A stretch of DNA of 64,000 bases, from the NCBI GenBank assembly GCA_035654655.1, contig DASRWI010000041.1, positions 1-64,000 of the forward strand, in the 5' to 3' direction. This document shows positions 16,311 through 26,260 of this stretch, one piece after another (position 1 is the stretch's first letter; every line of letters starts with the position of its first letter). The notes under the pieces were generated by a model. That model searched no databases, was not told the DNA's origin, and was given only the letters and a program-made list of their open reading frames with translations. The translations under genes were made by a program, and so were the position numbers. This DNA comes from DASRWI01 sp035654655 (GTDB lineage: Bacteria; Bacteroidota; Ignavibacteria; Ignavibacteriales; Ignavibacteriaceae).

Positions 16311-17318
16311 ATGCATAACTTTAAAATCTCTTCCGGTAAGTTCGGACCATATGAAACTATAATAATGTCAAACTTAAAGACTAATGAAAGTGTTGAGTTT
16401 ACTTTGTATGGATGCACTATCATCAGGTTTAATCATTCGGTCAATGGTGAATTGTTCAACGTTCTTGATGGCTTTGAATCTCCAGAAGAATTAACTGCGG
16501 CTAAGGGTGCACGATGCTGGATTATGACTCCTTATGCAAATAGAATTCCTGATGGGAAGTATTCTTTTGATGGAAAAAATTATCAGCTTAAGTCTATTCC
16601 TCCCCGCACTCAGGTAATGCATGGATTTACTTCTTATAAAACTTTCAAAGTAAACTATTCCAATGCAGATGATAATAAAGCTGAAGTGCACTTATCAACT
16701 GAAATCAGAAAAGATAAGTTTGAAGGTTATCCTTTTGATGTTCGGGTAAATATTTATTTCACTCTTGAAGACAATAAATTAAGCATCAAAGTTGAAGGTG
16801 AAAACATTGGGAACTCCCCTGCTCCATTTTGGAGTGGTTGGCATCCTTATTTTAAAACATCAGATAATGGAATAGAGCATTTAATTGTAACAATTAATGC
16901 TGATGAAATTGTTTTAATGGATAATGCGTTAATTCCAATCAAAGGAGAAGGTGCTTATTCTAATCTAAAAAATCATCCGGAGAAGGATTTCAGAGAAAAC
17001 CTACCCGAGCATAAAAGAATTGTAAATGGAAGAAAGTTTGATGTCTGTTATGCAGCATTGCAAAGAGATGAAAATGGTTATTCATACACTTCAATTTATG
17101 ACAAAGTAAAGGATTTTGGGATTACACTTTTCCAAAAAGGTGGTTATGTTTTAATGTTCTCCGGGGATAGTTTAACCAGAGGAAAAAGGCAATCTCTGGC
17201 AATGGAACCTATGCAGTTTTTAACTGATTCCTACAACAGAAAAGAGTTTGAAGAGGATATAAAAATAAATCCGGGTGAAAAAAAATCATTTGAATTCGGA
17301 GTGCTTCTAAAACCTTGA
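16311..17318 (+). CDS. Aldose 1-epimerase (galactose mutarotase family) protein
   Basis: The 335-residue beta-sandwich protein shows mutarotase-family features: TPYANRIPDGKYSFDG early on, HGFTSYK, the histidine-bearing GWHPYFK and the Glu-bearing segment AMEPMQFLTDSYN near the C-terminus. It would interconvert alpha and beta anomers of an aldose or act on a related sugar phosphate. The frame is open back to 16221, through the repeat copy B, but the ATG at 16311 gives the proper start (MHNFKISSGKFG). It lies in the carbohydrate region but is separated from trpB2 by a repeat, so it may have its own promoter. Exact substrate unknown. Confidence 0.85.
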   Translation: MHNFKISSGKFGPYETIIMSNLKTNESVEFTLYGCTIIRFNHSVNGELFNVLDGFESPEELTAAKGARCWIMTPYANRIPDGKYSFDGKNYQLKSIPPRTQVMHGFTSYKTFKVNYSNADDNKAEVHLSTEIRKDKFEGYPFDVRVNIYFTLEDNKLSIKVEGENIGNSPAPFWSGWHPYFKTSDNGIEHLIVTINADEIVLMDNALIPIKGEGAYSNLKNHPEKDFRENLPEHKRIVNGRKFDVCYAALQRDENGYSYTSIYDKVKDFGITLFQKGGYVLMFSGDSLTRGKRQSLAMEPMQFLTDSYNRKEFEEDIKINPGEKKSFEFGVLLKP

Positions 17319-17367
17319 AAAATAAGCTATTTTTGCACTTGACTCACGAGTCATTAATTTATTTACA

Positions 17368-17398
17368 TTGATTTCCCCTCCCTTGTTTAGTATATTTG
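17368..17398 (+). promoter_or_regulatory. Bacteroidota-type promoter before the GH2-like gene
   Basis: TTG at 17368-17370 and TATATTTG at 17391-17398 match the -33 and TAnnTTTG -7 elements with a 20-base spacer, 37 bases before the ATG at 17436. It likely drives the GH2-like gene and possibly smc. Confidence 0.55.
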
Positions 17399-17435
17399 CT
17401 TTTATTTTTCTACAACTTAGGACAAGAAGTATCGG

Positions 17436-20018
17436 ATGGGTAAATCCAAATTTTTCACCTTACTAATTTTATGCTTACTCATAAATAAAACCTCATTTTC
17501 TCAGATAATTTTTAAAGAACTTCCTAAGTACGAGTTCAATTCTTCTGACTCTCTTTTTTTTGACATTTCTCCTACCAGAAGTGTAATTACACTTAACGGC
17601 ACTTGGAAGGTTTATGCAGCCGATGATGAAGATAAAAATAAAGTGACTATTCAGGTACCTTCATATTTCAAAGGGAATGGAGAATTGATTTTTGAAAAAT
17701 CCTTTCCTATCGATGAACGTACTTTGATAAACAATAAAATTAGAATTTATTTTCTTGGTTTAAATTACTCAGCTGATATTTCTGTAAATAAATCTATTTT
17801 ATACAGACATACAGGGGGTGAATATCCATTCTATATCGATATTCCAAAAGATATTATTAATACTAAAAAGAATAATCTTCTTTCAATAAAATTGAATTAT
17901 AAGCTTGATTCTGAAAATACTATTCCCCTAAAACAAAGATTTTTATTACCTCAAAATTTTGGAGGAATGCTTAGAGACGTATTTATTCATCTTGAACCTA
18001 ATATATCCATTTCCGAAAGTTACATAAATTATTCATTTAATAATGGAAGAGCCAGAGTTAGTTTTAATACAAAAATCAGCAATAAAGATTTTAGAAAGAA
18101 TGTAGATTCAACTGAAGAAAATGTTTATACATTAAAGGCTACTTTTTACAATCCCGAAATAGAATCATACAGCGAACATAATCTTGCAAGTTTTTCTATT
18201 CCGATTAATAAAGAAAAAGATGTAAATGCATCAATTGATATTAATGCATTTGGCTGGACTCCTCAGGTACCAAGTACTTATGTTGTTAATCTTGAATTAT
18301 GGAAGAAGGACATATTAGTTGACCGTTCAAAGAAAGCTTTATCCTTTCTTTCTCTAACAACATCAAATGATGAATTTAGATTAAATGGAAATTCTTTCCA
18401 ATTGTCAGGTGTAACTTACGCTGCGCAGGTAAAAGATAATGGTCCTTTATTAACCTACGAACAAATGGATAGAGATATCAAGTTAATTAAGGAAACAGGT
18501 TTCAACTCAGTCAGGTTTATTGGAAATCTTCCTCATCCTTATTTATTAAGATTATGTGAAAAATATGGCTTACTTGCTTTCATTGAACTTCCAATTTATT
18601 CTGCTCCTGAAGATTTAACTGATGAACAGAATTTTAAAGATAGAACTAAAAATTATTTAAGCAGCTTTTTAAAATTTTATAAAAACTATAGTGCAGTTGC
18701 TGCTATTGGTTTAGGTGGCGGATATTTATCAAATTCACAACTTCATTTAAATTATTTATCAGAATTTGGTTCATTCATCAAAAAGCATTCACACTTTTTA
18801 ACTTATGCTTCATTCGCATCTTTAAGCAATGTAAATATTGATAACATTGATCTTGTTGGTTTAGAGTTATTCAACAAGAATATTAAAGATTATCAGGAAG
18901 ATTTTACTAAGCTTGAAGAATTTTTTGGCAAGAACAGAATTTTTATAAGTGCTTCAACTTATACGGTAAGCGGTGGAAGTTCAAATGGATATTCAAATCC
19001 ATACTCATATGAAGCTCAGGCAAAATATTTTAAAGACTTAATAGAATATGCGGACAGCAGTTCTATTCCAGGTTACTTTATAAATTCAATGTTTGATTAT
19101 AGAGGAGATTATGCTTCTCTTACAGCAGGATTTAATACTGAAAATGTTTATACCATAGGCATTGTTAATGAAGAAAGAAATGCAGGAAGCCGTTTAAGTT
19201 ATAAAGTGATTAGTGCTAAACTTCATAATACTGAGGATATTACAATTCCTGTTGGAAGCAAGAGAGACAATGCTCCAATGATATTTATTGTATTTGGAAT
19301 TTTTCTTGCAATACTTTTAGGGGTGCTTGTTAATTCAGGTAGAAAATTTAGAGAAGATTCATCAAGAGCATTATTACGTCCTTACAATTTTTACGCAGAC
19401 GTCCGTGACCAGAGGATAATGTCAGGATATCATACAACATTATTGGCAATTGTTGTTTCAGCAATTTCAGCATTGTTAATAAGTAATCTACTATTCTACT
19501 TAAAAGAAAAACCATCGTTTGAAAGAATATTACTTTCCTTTGGCAGTCCTAACTTGATAAAATATATAAGTTATTTAGCTTGGAATCCGGTACAATCATT
19601 ATTTTACTTAACTATCGTAACCTTGGTAGTTTTAATTATAATTACAATCATTGTAAAAATAGGTTCATTGTTTGTACGCAACAGAGTTTTTATATCGAGT
19701 TCTTATTATATAGTTATCTGGGCAATGCTTCCATTGGTACTTCTAATTCCCTTAGGAATTATTTTATTCAGAGTGCTTACAGCTGAAGCTGCCAATATGT
19801 ATATTTTAATAGGCTTAATTCTATTTACATTATGGATTATTTACCGTTTGTTAAAGGGAATCTATGTAATCTATGATGTAAATGCTTCAAGTGTTTATTT
19901 CTACGCATCATTATTATTATTCCTCTTTGTAGGAGGATTGCTATTTTATTATCAAATTAATAATGACTTGTTCGATTACCTCTCATTAGCATTTAAGCAA
20001 TATAATATATTCAGTTAA
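17436..20018 (+). CDS. GH2-fold pseudoenzyme fused to a C-terminal membrane domain
   Basis: An 860-residue protein with a signal peptide (MGKSKFFTLLILCLLINKTSFSQ, residues 1-23, given here as LLILCLLINKTSFSQ core). A beta-galactosidase-like GH2 body follows: sugar-binding domain with LNGTWKVYA and GGMLRDVFIHL, an Ig-like domain, then a TIM barrel with LSGVTYAAQ and GFNSVRFIGNLPHPYLLRLC. Where GH2 enzymes have the acid/base GNE, this protein reads GLGGGYL (about 425-431), and where the nucleophile Glu is expected it has FISASTYTV (about 503-511). Both catalytic residues therefore appear lost. From residue 613 about six hydrophobic segments form a Yip1-like membrane domain. It is probably a binding or structural protein in the envelope. 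It ends 11 bases before smc. Confidence 0.72.
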   Translation: MGKSKFFTLLILCLLINKTSFSQIIFKELPKYEFNSSDSLFFDISPTRSVITLNGTWKVYAADDEDKNKVTIQVPSYFKGNGELIFEKSFPIDERTLINNKIRIYFLGLNYSADISVNKSILYRHTGGEYPFYIDIPKDIINTKKNNLLSIKLNYKLDSENTIPLKQRFLLPQNFGGMLRDVFIHLEPNISISESYINYSFNNGRARVSFNTKISNKDFRKNVDSTEENVYTLKATFYNPEIESYSEHNLASFSIPINKEKDVNASIDINAFGWTPQVPSTYVVNLELWKKDILVDRSKKALSFLSLTTSNDEFRLNGNSFQLSGVTYAAQVKDNGPLLTYEQMDRDIKLIKETGFNSVRFIGNLPHPYLLRLCEKYGLLAFIELPIYSAPEDLTDEQNFKDRTKNYLSSFLKFYKNYSAVAAIGLGGGYLSNSQLHLNYLSEFGSFIKKHSHFLTYASFASLSNVNIDNIDLVGLELFNKNIKDYQEDFTKLEEFFGKNRIFISASTYTVSGGSSNGYSNPYSYEAQAKYFKDLIEYADSSSIPGYFINSMFDYRGDYASLTAGFNTENVYTIGIVNEERNAGSRLSYKVISAKLHNTEDITIPVGSKRDNAPMIFIVFGIFLAILLGVLVNSGRKFREDSSRALLRPYNFYADVRDQRIMSGYHTTLLAIVVSAISALLISNLLFYLKEKPSFERILLSFGSPNLIKYISYLAWNPVQSLFYLTIVTLVVLIIITIIVKIGSLFVRNRVFISSSYYIVIWAMLPLVLLIPLGIILFRVLTAEAANMYILIGLILFTLWIIYRLLKGIYVIYDVNASSVYFYASLLLFLFVGGLLFYYQINNDLFDYLSLAFKQYNIFS

Positions 20019-20029
20019 GGATTTTATAA

Positions 20030-23000
20030 GTGTATTTATCAAGATTAGAAATATTAGGCTTTAAATCGTTTGCATATAAAACTGTTGTTAACTTCAACCA
20101 GGGAGTGACCTCTATTGTTGGTCCCAATGGCTGCGGTAAGACTAATATTGTTGATGCTATTAGATGGTGCTTAGGTGAACAGAAGAGTAATACTCTTCGA
20201 AGCGATAAAATGGAAAATGTTATTTTCAATGGTACATCCAACAAAAAGCCAATGGGTATGGCTGAAGTTTCACTTACTATTGTAAATAATCGTGGTATCC
20301 TCCCTACTGAATATTCTGAAGTCACAATAACAAGAAGAATTTTCCGTTCAGGTGAAAGCGAATATCTCTTAAATAAAAATCTTTGCAGATTAAAAGATAT
20401 TGTTAATCTTTTTATGGATACCGGTATTGGTGCTAATGCCTATTCTGTTATTGAATTAAAAATGGTTGAAACAATTCTCAGTAGTAAGGCAGATGAAAGA
20501 AGGAAATTATTTGAAGAAGCTGCCGGTGTTAACAAATATAAATTAAGAAGAAGATTATCACTTAACAAGCTTGATGAAGTTAAGACTGACCTTACCAGAG
20601 TAAATGATATTGTTTCAGAAGTTGAAAAGAAAGTAAGCTCACTTGAGCGTCAGGCTAAAAGAGCTGACAAGCATAACAAAATTTCAACTTCATTGCGTGA
20701 ACTTGAAGTTGATTTAGCTGAAAGAGAATATGCTTTATATAATATTAAGAATGAAGAAATTAAAACAACTAAGGAAGAAAATTTTAAGCAAAGAATTGTT
20801 GTCGAATCTGATTTATCAAAATTCGAAGATAACTTAAAAGAAATTAAGATAAATCTTAATGAAGTTGAACAGCAATTAAAAGAAAAACGTTCTGATATTA
20901 CCAGGAACAAAGAAAAAATCTTCGAGACTCAAAAAACTATTTCTATCAGCGAAGAACGTAAAAAATCATTAGAAAAAAATCTTATTCGCTTTGAACAGGA
21001 GCTTAATGAGTATAAAGAACAGCTTGAAGAAACTTATCTGTTTATTGATGAGAGCAAAGGTATAATAGCTGATATAGAGAGTAAGCTTGGTAAAAAAGAA
21101 ACAGATAGAAAAACAACTGAAGAGCAATTAAATTCTTTTAAGTCACAATATGAAATTAAAAAAGAAGAATTAAAAGTATTTTCTAATTCTTTACTGGATA
21201 GGTTTAAGGAAATATCACAAAAAGAAAATTCTTATAATAACCTTAAGAAAGCTCTTGAAGATAAGAACAAACTTATTGCCAAACTCAATGATAGGATTTC
21301 TTCTTTAACAAATAATATTGCAAAGACTGTAGGATTTATTGAAGACCTTAATGATGAAAAGATTGAAATAGAAAAGAAGTTCCAGGAATCAGAAGCTTTA
21401 TATGCTGCTAAGCAAAAAGAAAAAGAAGAACTTGAAAAGAAATTAAACAAGTTAAAAGAAAAAGAGCTTGAAGATAAAAGCTATATCAACAGCATTAAAG
21501 ATAAAATTAGCTTCATTCAAAATCTCATAGATAATCTTGAAGGTGTTTCAAAAGGTGCTAAAGTATTGCTTGAAAACAGTTCCTGGGCAAATGGCAGCCG
21601 CTCTTTGTTAGCTCATATTGGTGATTCATCTGAAGAACATCGTCTTGCAGTTGAAGCCGCACTAAAGAATAATCTGAATAACATTTTAATTGAGACTCTT
21701 GAAGATTTAAAGAATGGAATTCAATACTTAAAAGATACTGAATCAGGTAAAGCTTCATTTTATATTAACAATCTTTATGACCCTAAGAAGCAGTCTTTTT
21801 TGACTAAGATTCAATCATACTTTAATAAAAGAAAAACAAAGAAACTTTTAACTGAACCAGGAATTATCGGCTGGGCAAAAGATTTTGTTATTACTGATGA
21901 AAAATGGAAACCATATTTTAATAACATCCTTGATAACATTATTGTTGTTGATAATTTAGATACTGCTTTTAAATTATCTGAGAAATATCACGTTTTCAAC
22001 TTCGTTACTCTTGATGGAGATTATATTGATAGATGCGGTGTTGTTGAAGCAGGTTCAGCTCCAAAACTTGATGATTCTTTATTTGGAAGAAAATTGCTTT
22101 TAGAAAATTTAAAGAATGAATTTCCTGTTAGAGAAGAATCATTAGCAAATCTTAAAATAATTATTTATGAAACTGAAGAACAATTAAATGCAATTGATTT
22201 AAAAGTTTTATCTGACCAGGGAAAATATTTATTAAATGATTTAGGCAATGTGGAAAAACAAATTGCTCAGTTTGAATTTGAAAAACAAAAAGCTGTTGAT
22301 GAGATTGAAAGAGCAAGAAAAGAATTACAGGAACATGCTGCAGAGTCCAATAGATTAGACAGCCAAAAGAATGACTTAGAGATCGAAGTTAGAAGTAAGA
22401 AAGAAGAAAAAGATAAAGCAGATAAAGAGCAGGAAAATTTAGAAAACGACGTTAAGAAATTTGAAGAGGAATTTAATCAAATTGCAGCTTCATTAAATAA
22501 ATTAAATCTTGAACTTGAACGTCTTGCCGGTGAAAAAAGAAATACATTAAATGAAGTTGCACGTTCTCAGGAAATGATTGAGAATATTAAGAAATCTATT
22601 GATAAGAGAGACAATGATATAAAATCTGCTAATGAAGAAGCAGATACCATTACTGGTTTACTGGATGAATATTTAGAAACATATAAAGAATATGAATCAA
22701 CAGGTGCTATTCTTCAAAAAGAAGAAGGTGAAATTGATAACGTTTATAAAACAATAAGGCAGGAAATTTCTGCAATAGAAAATAATCTTTCATCACTGAG
22801 AAAGCGGAAGGAACAAATTTCAGATGAAATCCATTCTGCTGACATTAAGCAAAGTGAAATTAAAAATAAGATTAGTAACCTTATTGAGCATATCAAAGAA
22901 AATTATTCGTTAACTCTTCTGTTAAAAACTTTTGATGACCTTGGTGAATTTGATTTTGTTACAAAAAGACAGGAAGTAGATTCACTTAAGCAGCAGATTA

Positions 23001-23623
23001 AAAACTTAGGTCCTATTAATTTGCTTGCTTATTCTGAGTTTGAAGAAGAAAAGCAAAGAATGGAATTCTTGCAGAAGCAGCGTAATGATCTTGTTGAATC
23101 TGAAAAAGATATCATCAAAACTATTGATGAAATAAACAATACTGCTAAAACATTATTCTCTGAAACATTTGAAAAAATTAGAGGACATTTTGTAAACATC
23201 TTCCGAGGATTGTTCAATCCCGGAGATGAAGCAGACCTTAGATTAGAAGAAAATGCTGATCCTCTTGAAGCAAAGATAGAAATTATTGCAAAGCCAAAAG
23301 GTAAACGCCCAACATCAATTGAGCTTTTATCCGGAGGAGAAAAAACTTTAACAGCTATTGCTTTGCTGTTTGCTATTTATCTGGTTAAACCAAGTCCATT
23401 TTGTATTCTTGATGAAATTGATGCGCCATTAGATGATGCTAATATTGACAGGTTCACAAAAATCATATCAGATTTCAGTAAGGATACACAGTTCATTGTA
23501 GTTACACATAATAAAAGAACAATGGAAGCTGCAAGTACACTTTATGGTGTCACAATGCAGGAAGAAGGCGTATCTAAATTGGTTAGTGTACGCTTTAATG
23601 AGGATTTAACTTTTGTTGCTTAA
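20030..23623 (+). CDS. smc: Chromosome segregation protein SMC
   Basis: A 1197-residue SMC ATPase that organises and segregates the chromosome as a dimer with ScpA and ScpB (not in the window). The N-terminal Walker A is GPNGCGKTNIVDAIRW (from residue 31). A long coiled coil runs to about 510, the hinge lies around 510-690 (SLLAHIGDSSEEHRLAVEAAL onwards), a second coiled coil follows, and the C-terminal head has the signature LSGGEKTLTAIAL and Walker B FCILDEIDAPLDDANI. It starts with GTG at 20030, preceded by AAGG at about 20017-20020. Its end overlaps the next gene's start by 11 bases. Confidence 0.96.
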   Translation: MYLSRLEILGFKSFAYKTVVNFNQGVTSIVGPNGCGKTNIVDAIRWCLGEQKSNTLRSDKMENVIFNGTSNKKPMGMAEVSLTIVNNRGILPTEYSEVTITRRIFRSGESEYLLNKNLCRLKDIVNLFMDTGIGANAYSVIELKMVETILSSKADERRKLFEEAAGVNKYKLRRRLSLNKLDEVKTDLTRVNDIVSEVEKKVSSLERQAKRADKHNKISTSLRELEVDLAEREYALYNIKNEEIKTTKEENFKQRIVVESDLSKFEDNLKEIKINLNEVEQQLKEKRSDITRNKEKIFETQKTISISEERKKSLEKNLIRFEQELNEYKEQLEETYLFIDESKGIIADIESKLGKKETDRKTTEEQLNSFKSQYEIKKEELKVFSNSLLDRFKEISQKENSYNNLKKALEDKNKLIAKLNDRISSLTNNIAKTVGFIEDLNDEKIEIEKKFQESEALYAAKQKEKEELEKKLNKLKEKELEDKSYINSIKDKISFIQNLIDNLEGVSKGAKVLLENSSWANGSRSLLAHIGDSSEEHRLAVEAALKNNLNNILIETLEDLKNGIQYLKDTESGKASFYINNLYDPKKQSFLTKIQSYFNKRKTKKLLTEPGIIGWAKDFVITDEKWKPYFNNILDNIIVVDNLDTAFKLSEKYHVFNFVTLDGDYIDRCGVVEAGSAPKLDDSLFGRKLLLENLKNEFPVREESLANLKIIIYETEEQLNAIDLKVLSDQGKYLLNDLGNVEKQIAQFEFEKQKAVDEIERARKELQEHAAESNRLDSQKNDLEIEVRSKKEEKDKADKEQENLENDVKKFEEEFNQIAASLNKLNLELERLAGEKRNTLNEVARSQEMIENIKKSIDKRDNDIKSANEEADTITGLLDEYLETYKEYESTGAILQKEEGEIDNVYKTIRQEISAIENNLSSLRKRKEQISDEIHSADIKQSEIKNKISNLIEHIKENYSLTLLLKTFDDLGEFDFVTKRQEVDSLKQQIKNLGPINLLAYSEFEEEKQRMEFLQKQRNDLVESEKDIIKTIDEINNTAKTLFSETFEKIRGHFVNIFRGLFNPGDEADLRLEENADPLEAKIEIIAKPKGKRPTSIELLSGGEKTLTAIALLFAIYLVKPSPFCILDEIDAPLDDANIDRFTKIISDFSKDTQFIVVTHNKRTMEAASTLYGVTMQEEGVSKLVSVRFNEDLTFVA

Positions 23624-25544
23624 AAAAACAATTTACATATTTTTATTTTTAATCCTTGCTGTACCTAGTTATGCACAATGGGTGAATAGCCCTTCATCCA
23701 ATACAAGACTTATCATTGATGTGTTTGACCCGAAAAATATTCAGACGATCGATGACAAAAAAGGTGGAACATTTATATTTTGGGAAGACAACAAAAACAA
23801 AATTCAAAATGATATTTACTTCCAGCATATAGATGAAAATGGTTTAGTAAGTTTTAGAGCTGATGGAAAAAGAATTTCTGATATGACCGGAAATAAAAGT
23901 TTTCCTGTTGCTGCACCTACAATATATGGTAATGCTGTTGTATTGTGGAAAGATTTTACTAACAGCAAAAAAGGAGATTTATTTATTCAGAAAGTTACCA
24001 ACAATGGTGACTTGCTCTGGAAAGATGGAATAAAAATAAATAAATCCTTATTTGATATTAAAGATTATTCCATTGCCACGGATAGATTAAGCAATATTTA
24101 TATATCTTATATCGGTAAAGATGATACCGATGAAAATCAATTAATAATTCAAAAATATTCATCTACAGGTAGCCCCCTGTTTGGAGACAAAACGGGTATT
24201 ACTGTTAATAGTAATAAAATCAGCAAATCTTCTACAACAATTTTTCCAGATGAAAATGGCGGGTTATTTGTTTTCTGGACTGAATATAGCTCAAACAAAA
24301 ATATTTTATTCGCACAAAGAGTAGATTCGTCTGGTAATCCACTCTGGTCAAAGAAACCTGTACAGGTTTCTTCAAATGTTCAGGATGTCTTTACTTATTC
24401 AGCTAAAAAGAATTCTTCAAATAATATTTACGTTTGTTGGCAAGTTCAGCAAAAAGATAAAGATATCTTTCATCAATATTTTAATGAAAGCGGTAAACCT
24501 TTATGGGGAACCGGAGGAAGAGTAATTACTGCTCAAAAAGGTAACCAGCTTAATCCTCAAGCAGTACTTTCTGATTCAAGTATTTTTATCAGCTGGACTA
24601 ATGATATTAATAATCATAGAAATATTTTTATTCAAAAATTTAATTTAAAAGGAAATTCTTCCTTTAAAGAAATTCCTGTCTTAAATATTAAGGGTGACCA
24701 ATTCGGACAAAAAATTATCAGCGATAATAATGATGGAATTATTATAGGTTGGATTGATAAAAGAGCAGATACACTTCGACCCAATGTTTATGCACAAAGA
24801 ATTAGTCCAGAAGGAAAAATGATTTGGGATTCTTCAGGTATTCAAATTGCAACTCATCCTAATACTGATAAAAGTTATATATCAATAATTTCTGATAATA
24901 TTGGCGGGGCTATTTTTACCTTTAAAGAGAAAAGACAAAATAAGAATGAAATCTTTGGACAAAAAGTTTTCAATACAGGTACGTATCTTTCTCAAATAAA
25001 AGGATTCAAACTTCAAAATACAGGTGATTCAATTTTACTTACCTGGGAAGCTTATAATGAATCAGATAAAACAGTGTATAACATCGAACGTCTTGATAAT
25101 GAACAGAATAAATGGATAGTAGTTGGTTCTTTAAAATCCAATGGAGGAAGTAATTCTAAGTCTTACACTTATTATGATACTCCCAAAGAAGGTTCTAATT
25201 ATTATCGTATAGTACAAAAAGGTAGCAGGAATAACGTAAATTTATCTGATATAGTTAATATTAACTTTTTTGAACATTCCTCAAATATTGTAGTTGGTCA
25301 AAATGACCCTAATCCATTTAAGAATACAACCAAAATAAGTTTTTATCTTCCCTCTTCTGCAAGAGTTAAGATAGAATTCTTTGACAGCCATATTGAAAAA
25401 ATAACAGAAGTTGATGAAGTTTTTCCTGCAGGACAAAGTGATTACATATTTAAGGCTGACAATTTAAAACCTGGTATTTATTTCTTTAGATTTCAGTCTG
25501 GTAAATTTGTTGAAGTTAAGAAGATGATTGTAAGCAATGAATGA
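23613..25544 (+). CDS. Secreted protein with type IX secretion sorting domain
   Basis: A 643-residue exported protein starting at a TTG that overlaps the smc end by 11 bases; the signal peptide is about residues 1-22 (IFLFLILAVPSYAQ). Residues 30-450 contain repeated blades of the pattern GG-F-FW-D or G-I-I-GW-D followed by IYFQHID or VYAQRISPEG, suggesting a beta-propeller. A fibronectin-III-like stretch (about 465-550) precedes the C-terminal domain: NDPNPFKNTTKISFYL to PGIYFFRFQSGKFVEVKKMIV, a type A T9SS signal. It would be exported through the inner membrane by Sec and across the outer membrane by the T9SS. Function unknown. Confidence 0.8.
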   Translation: MLLKKTIYIFLFLILAVPSYAQWVNSPSSNTRLIIDVFDPKNIQTIDDKKGGTFIFWEDNKNKIQNDIYFQHIDENGLVSFRADGKRISDMTGNKSFPVAAPTIYGNAVVLWKDFTNSKKGDLFIQKVTNNGDLLWKDGIKINKSLFDIKDYSIATDRLSNIYISYIGKDDTDENQLIIQKYSSTGSPLFGDKTGITVNSNKISKSSTTIFPDENGGLFVFWTEYSSNKNILFAQRVDSSGNPLWSKKPVQVSSNVQDVFTYSAKKNSSNNIYVCWQVQQKDKDIFHQYFNESGKPLWGTGGRVITAQKGNQLNPQAVLSDSSIFISWTNDINNHRNIFIQKFNLKGNSSFKEIPVLNIKGDQFGQKIISDNNDGIIIGWIDKRADTLRPNVYAQRISPEGKMIWDSSGIQIATHPNTDKSYISIISDNIGGAIFTFKEKRQNKNEIFGQKVFNTGTYLSQIKGFKLQNTGDSILLTWEAYNESDKTVYNIERLDNEQNKWIVVGSLKSNGGSNSKSYTYYDTPKEGSNYYRIVQKGSRNNVNLSDIVNINFFEHSSNIVVGQNDPNPFKNTTKISFYLPSSARVKIEFFDSHIEKITEVDEVFPAGQSDYIFKADNLKPGIYFFRFQSGKFVEVKKMIVSNE

Positions 25545-26259
25545 AAGAAAATATAAGATATTTGTTGACTTTGATGGCACTATAACAAAAAAAGATGTTG
25601 GTGATACATTATTCAGACACTTTGCAAAAAACCCAGAAGAAGCTGATGCTATTATAGATAAGCTTCTTAGTGATGAGATTACAGCTAAGGAAAGCTGGTT
25701 AAGTTTGTGTGAGTTAGTTGATGATATAACCCCTGATAAAGTTAATGATTTATTGTTTACGATTGAAGTTGATGACTACTTCAAAGATTTTTATGAATAT
25801 GCAAAAAGCATAAATGCTGATTTGTATGTTCTTAGTGATGGATTCGATTATTATATAAATTATATTTTTGATAGAGAAGGAATAAAGGACATAAAATATT
25901 TTTCAAACAAATTCACATTTGAGAATAATAAACTTGTCCCCCACTTTCCTTATTATGATATAGAGCTGAGGTCTTCAGCCAATAATAAAAGAAACCATAT
26001 TTTGACTAATAGTTCAGATGATGATTTTACAATATTTGTTGGTGATGGCAACTCTGATAAATTCGCTGCAATGTTCTGCGATTTCATCTTTGCCAAAAAA
26101 GATTTAAGAAGATATTGTGAAATTGAAAAAATAACTTATTTCCCTTTTAATAATTTCAGTGATGTTACTGCAAAGCTTAAGTTGCTCGTGGATAAAAAGA
26201 ACTTAAAGAAAAGACATCAAGCTACATTAAAACGCAGAGAGGCATACTTACAGGAATAA
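25537..26259 (+). CDS. HAD-IB family phosphatase (SerB/MtnX-like)
   Basis: A 240-residue HAD phosphatase. Motif I is IFVDFDGTITKKD (residues 8-20), motif II is VLSDGFDYYI, a lysine-bearing region lies in the middle, and motif IV is FVGDGNSDKFAAMFCDFIFAK. The pattern recalls phosphoserine phosphatase and MtnX. It overlaps the upstream T9SS gene by 8 bases and lies one base before an ICMT-family methyltransferase and the lipid A genes. A role in lipid or sugar phosphate removal is possible because of that position, but serine or methionine-salvage substrates cannot be excluded. Confidence 0.75.
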   Translation: MNERKYKIFVDFDGTITKKDVGDTLFRHFAKNPEEADAIIDKLLSDEITAKESWLSLCELVDDITPDKVNDLLFTIEVDDYFKDFYEYAKSINADLYVLSDGFDYYINYIFDREGIKDIKYFSNKFTFENNKLVPHFPYYDIELRSSANNKRNHILTNSSDDDFTIFVGDGNSDKFAAMFCDFIFAKKDLRRYCEIEKITYFPFNNFSDVTAKLKLLVDKKNLKKRHQATLKRREAYLQE

Positions 26260-26260
26260 T

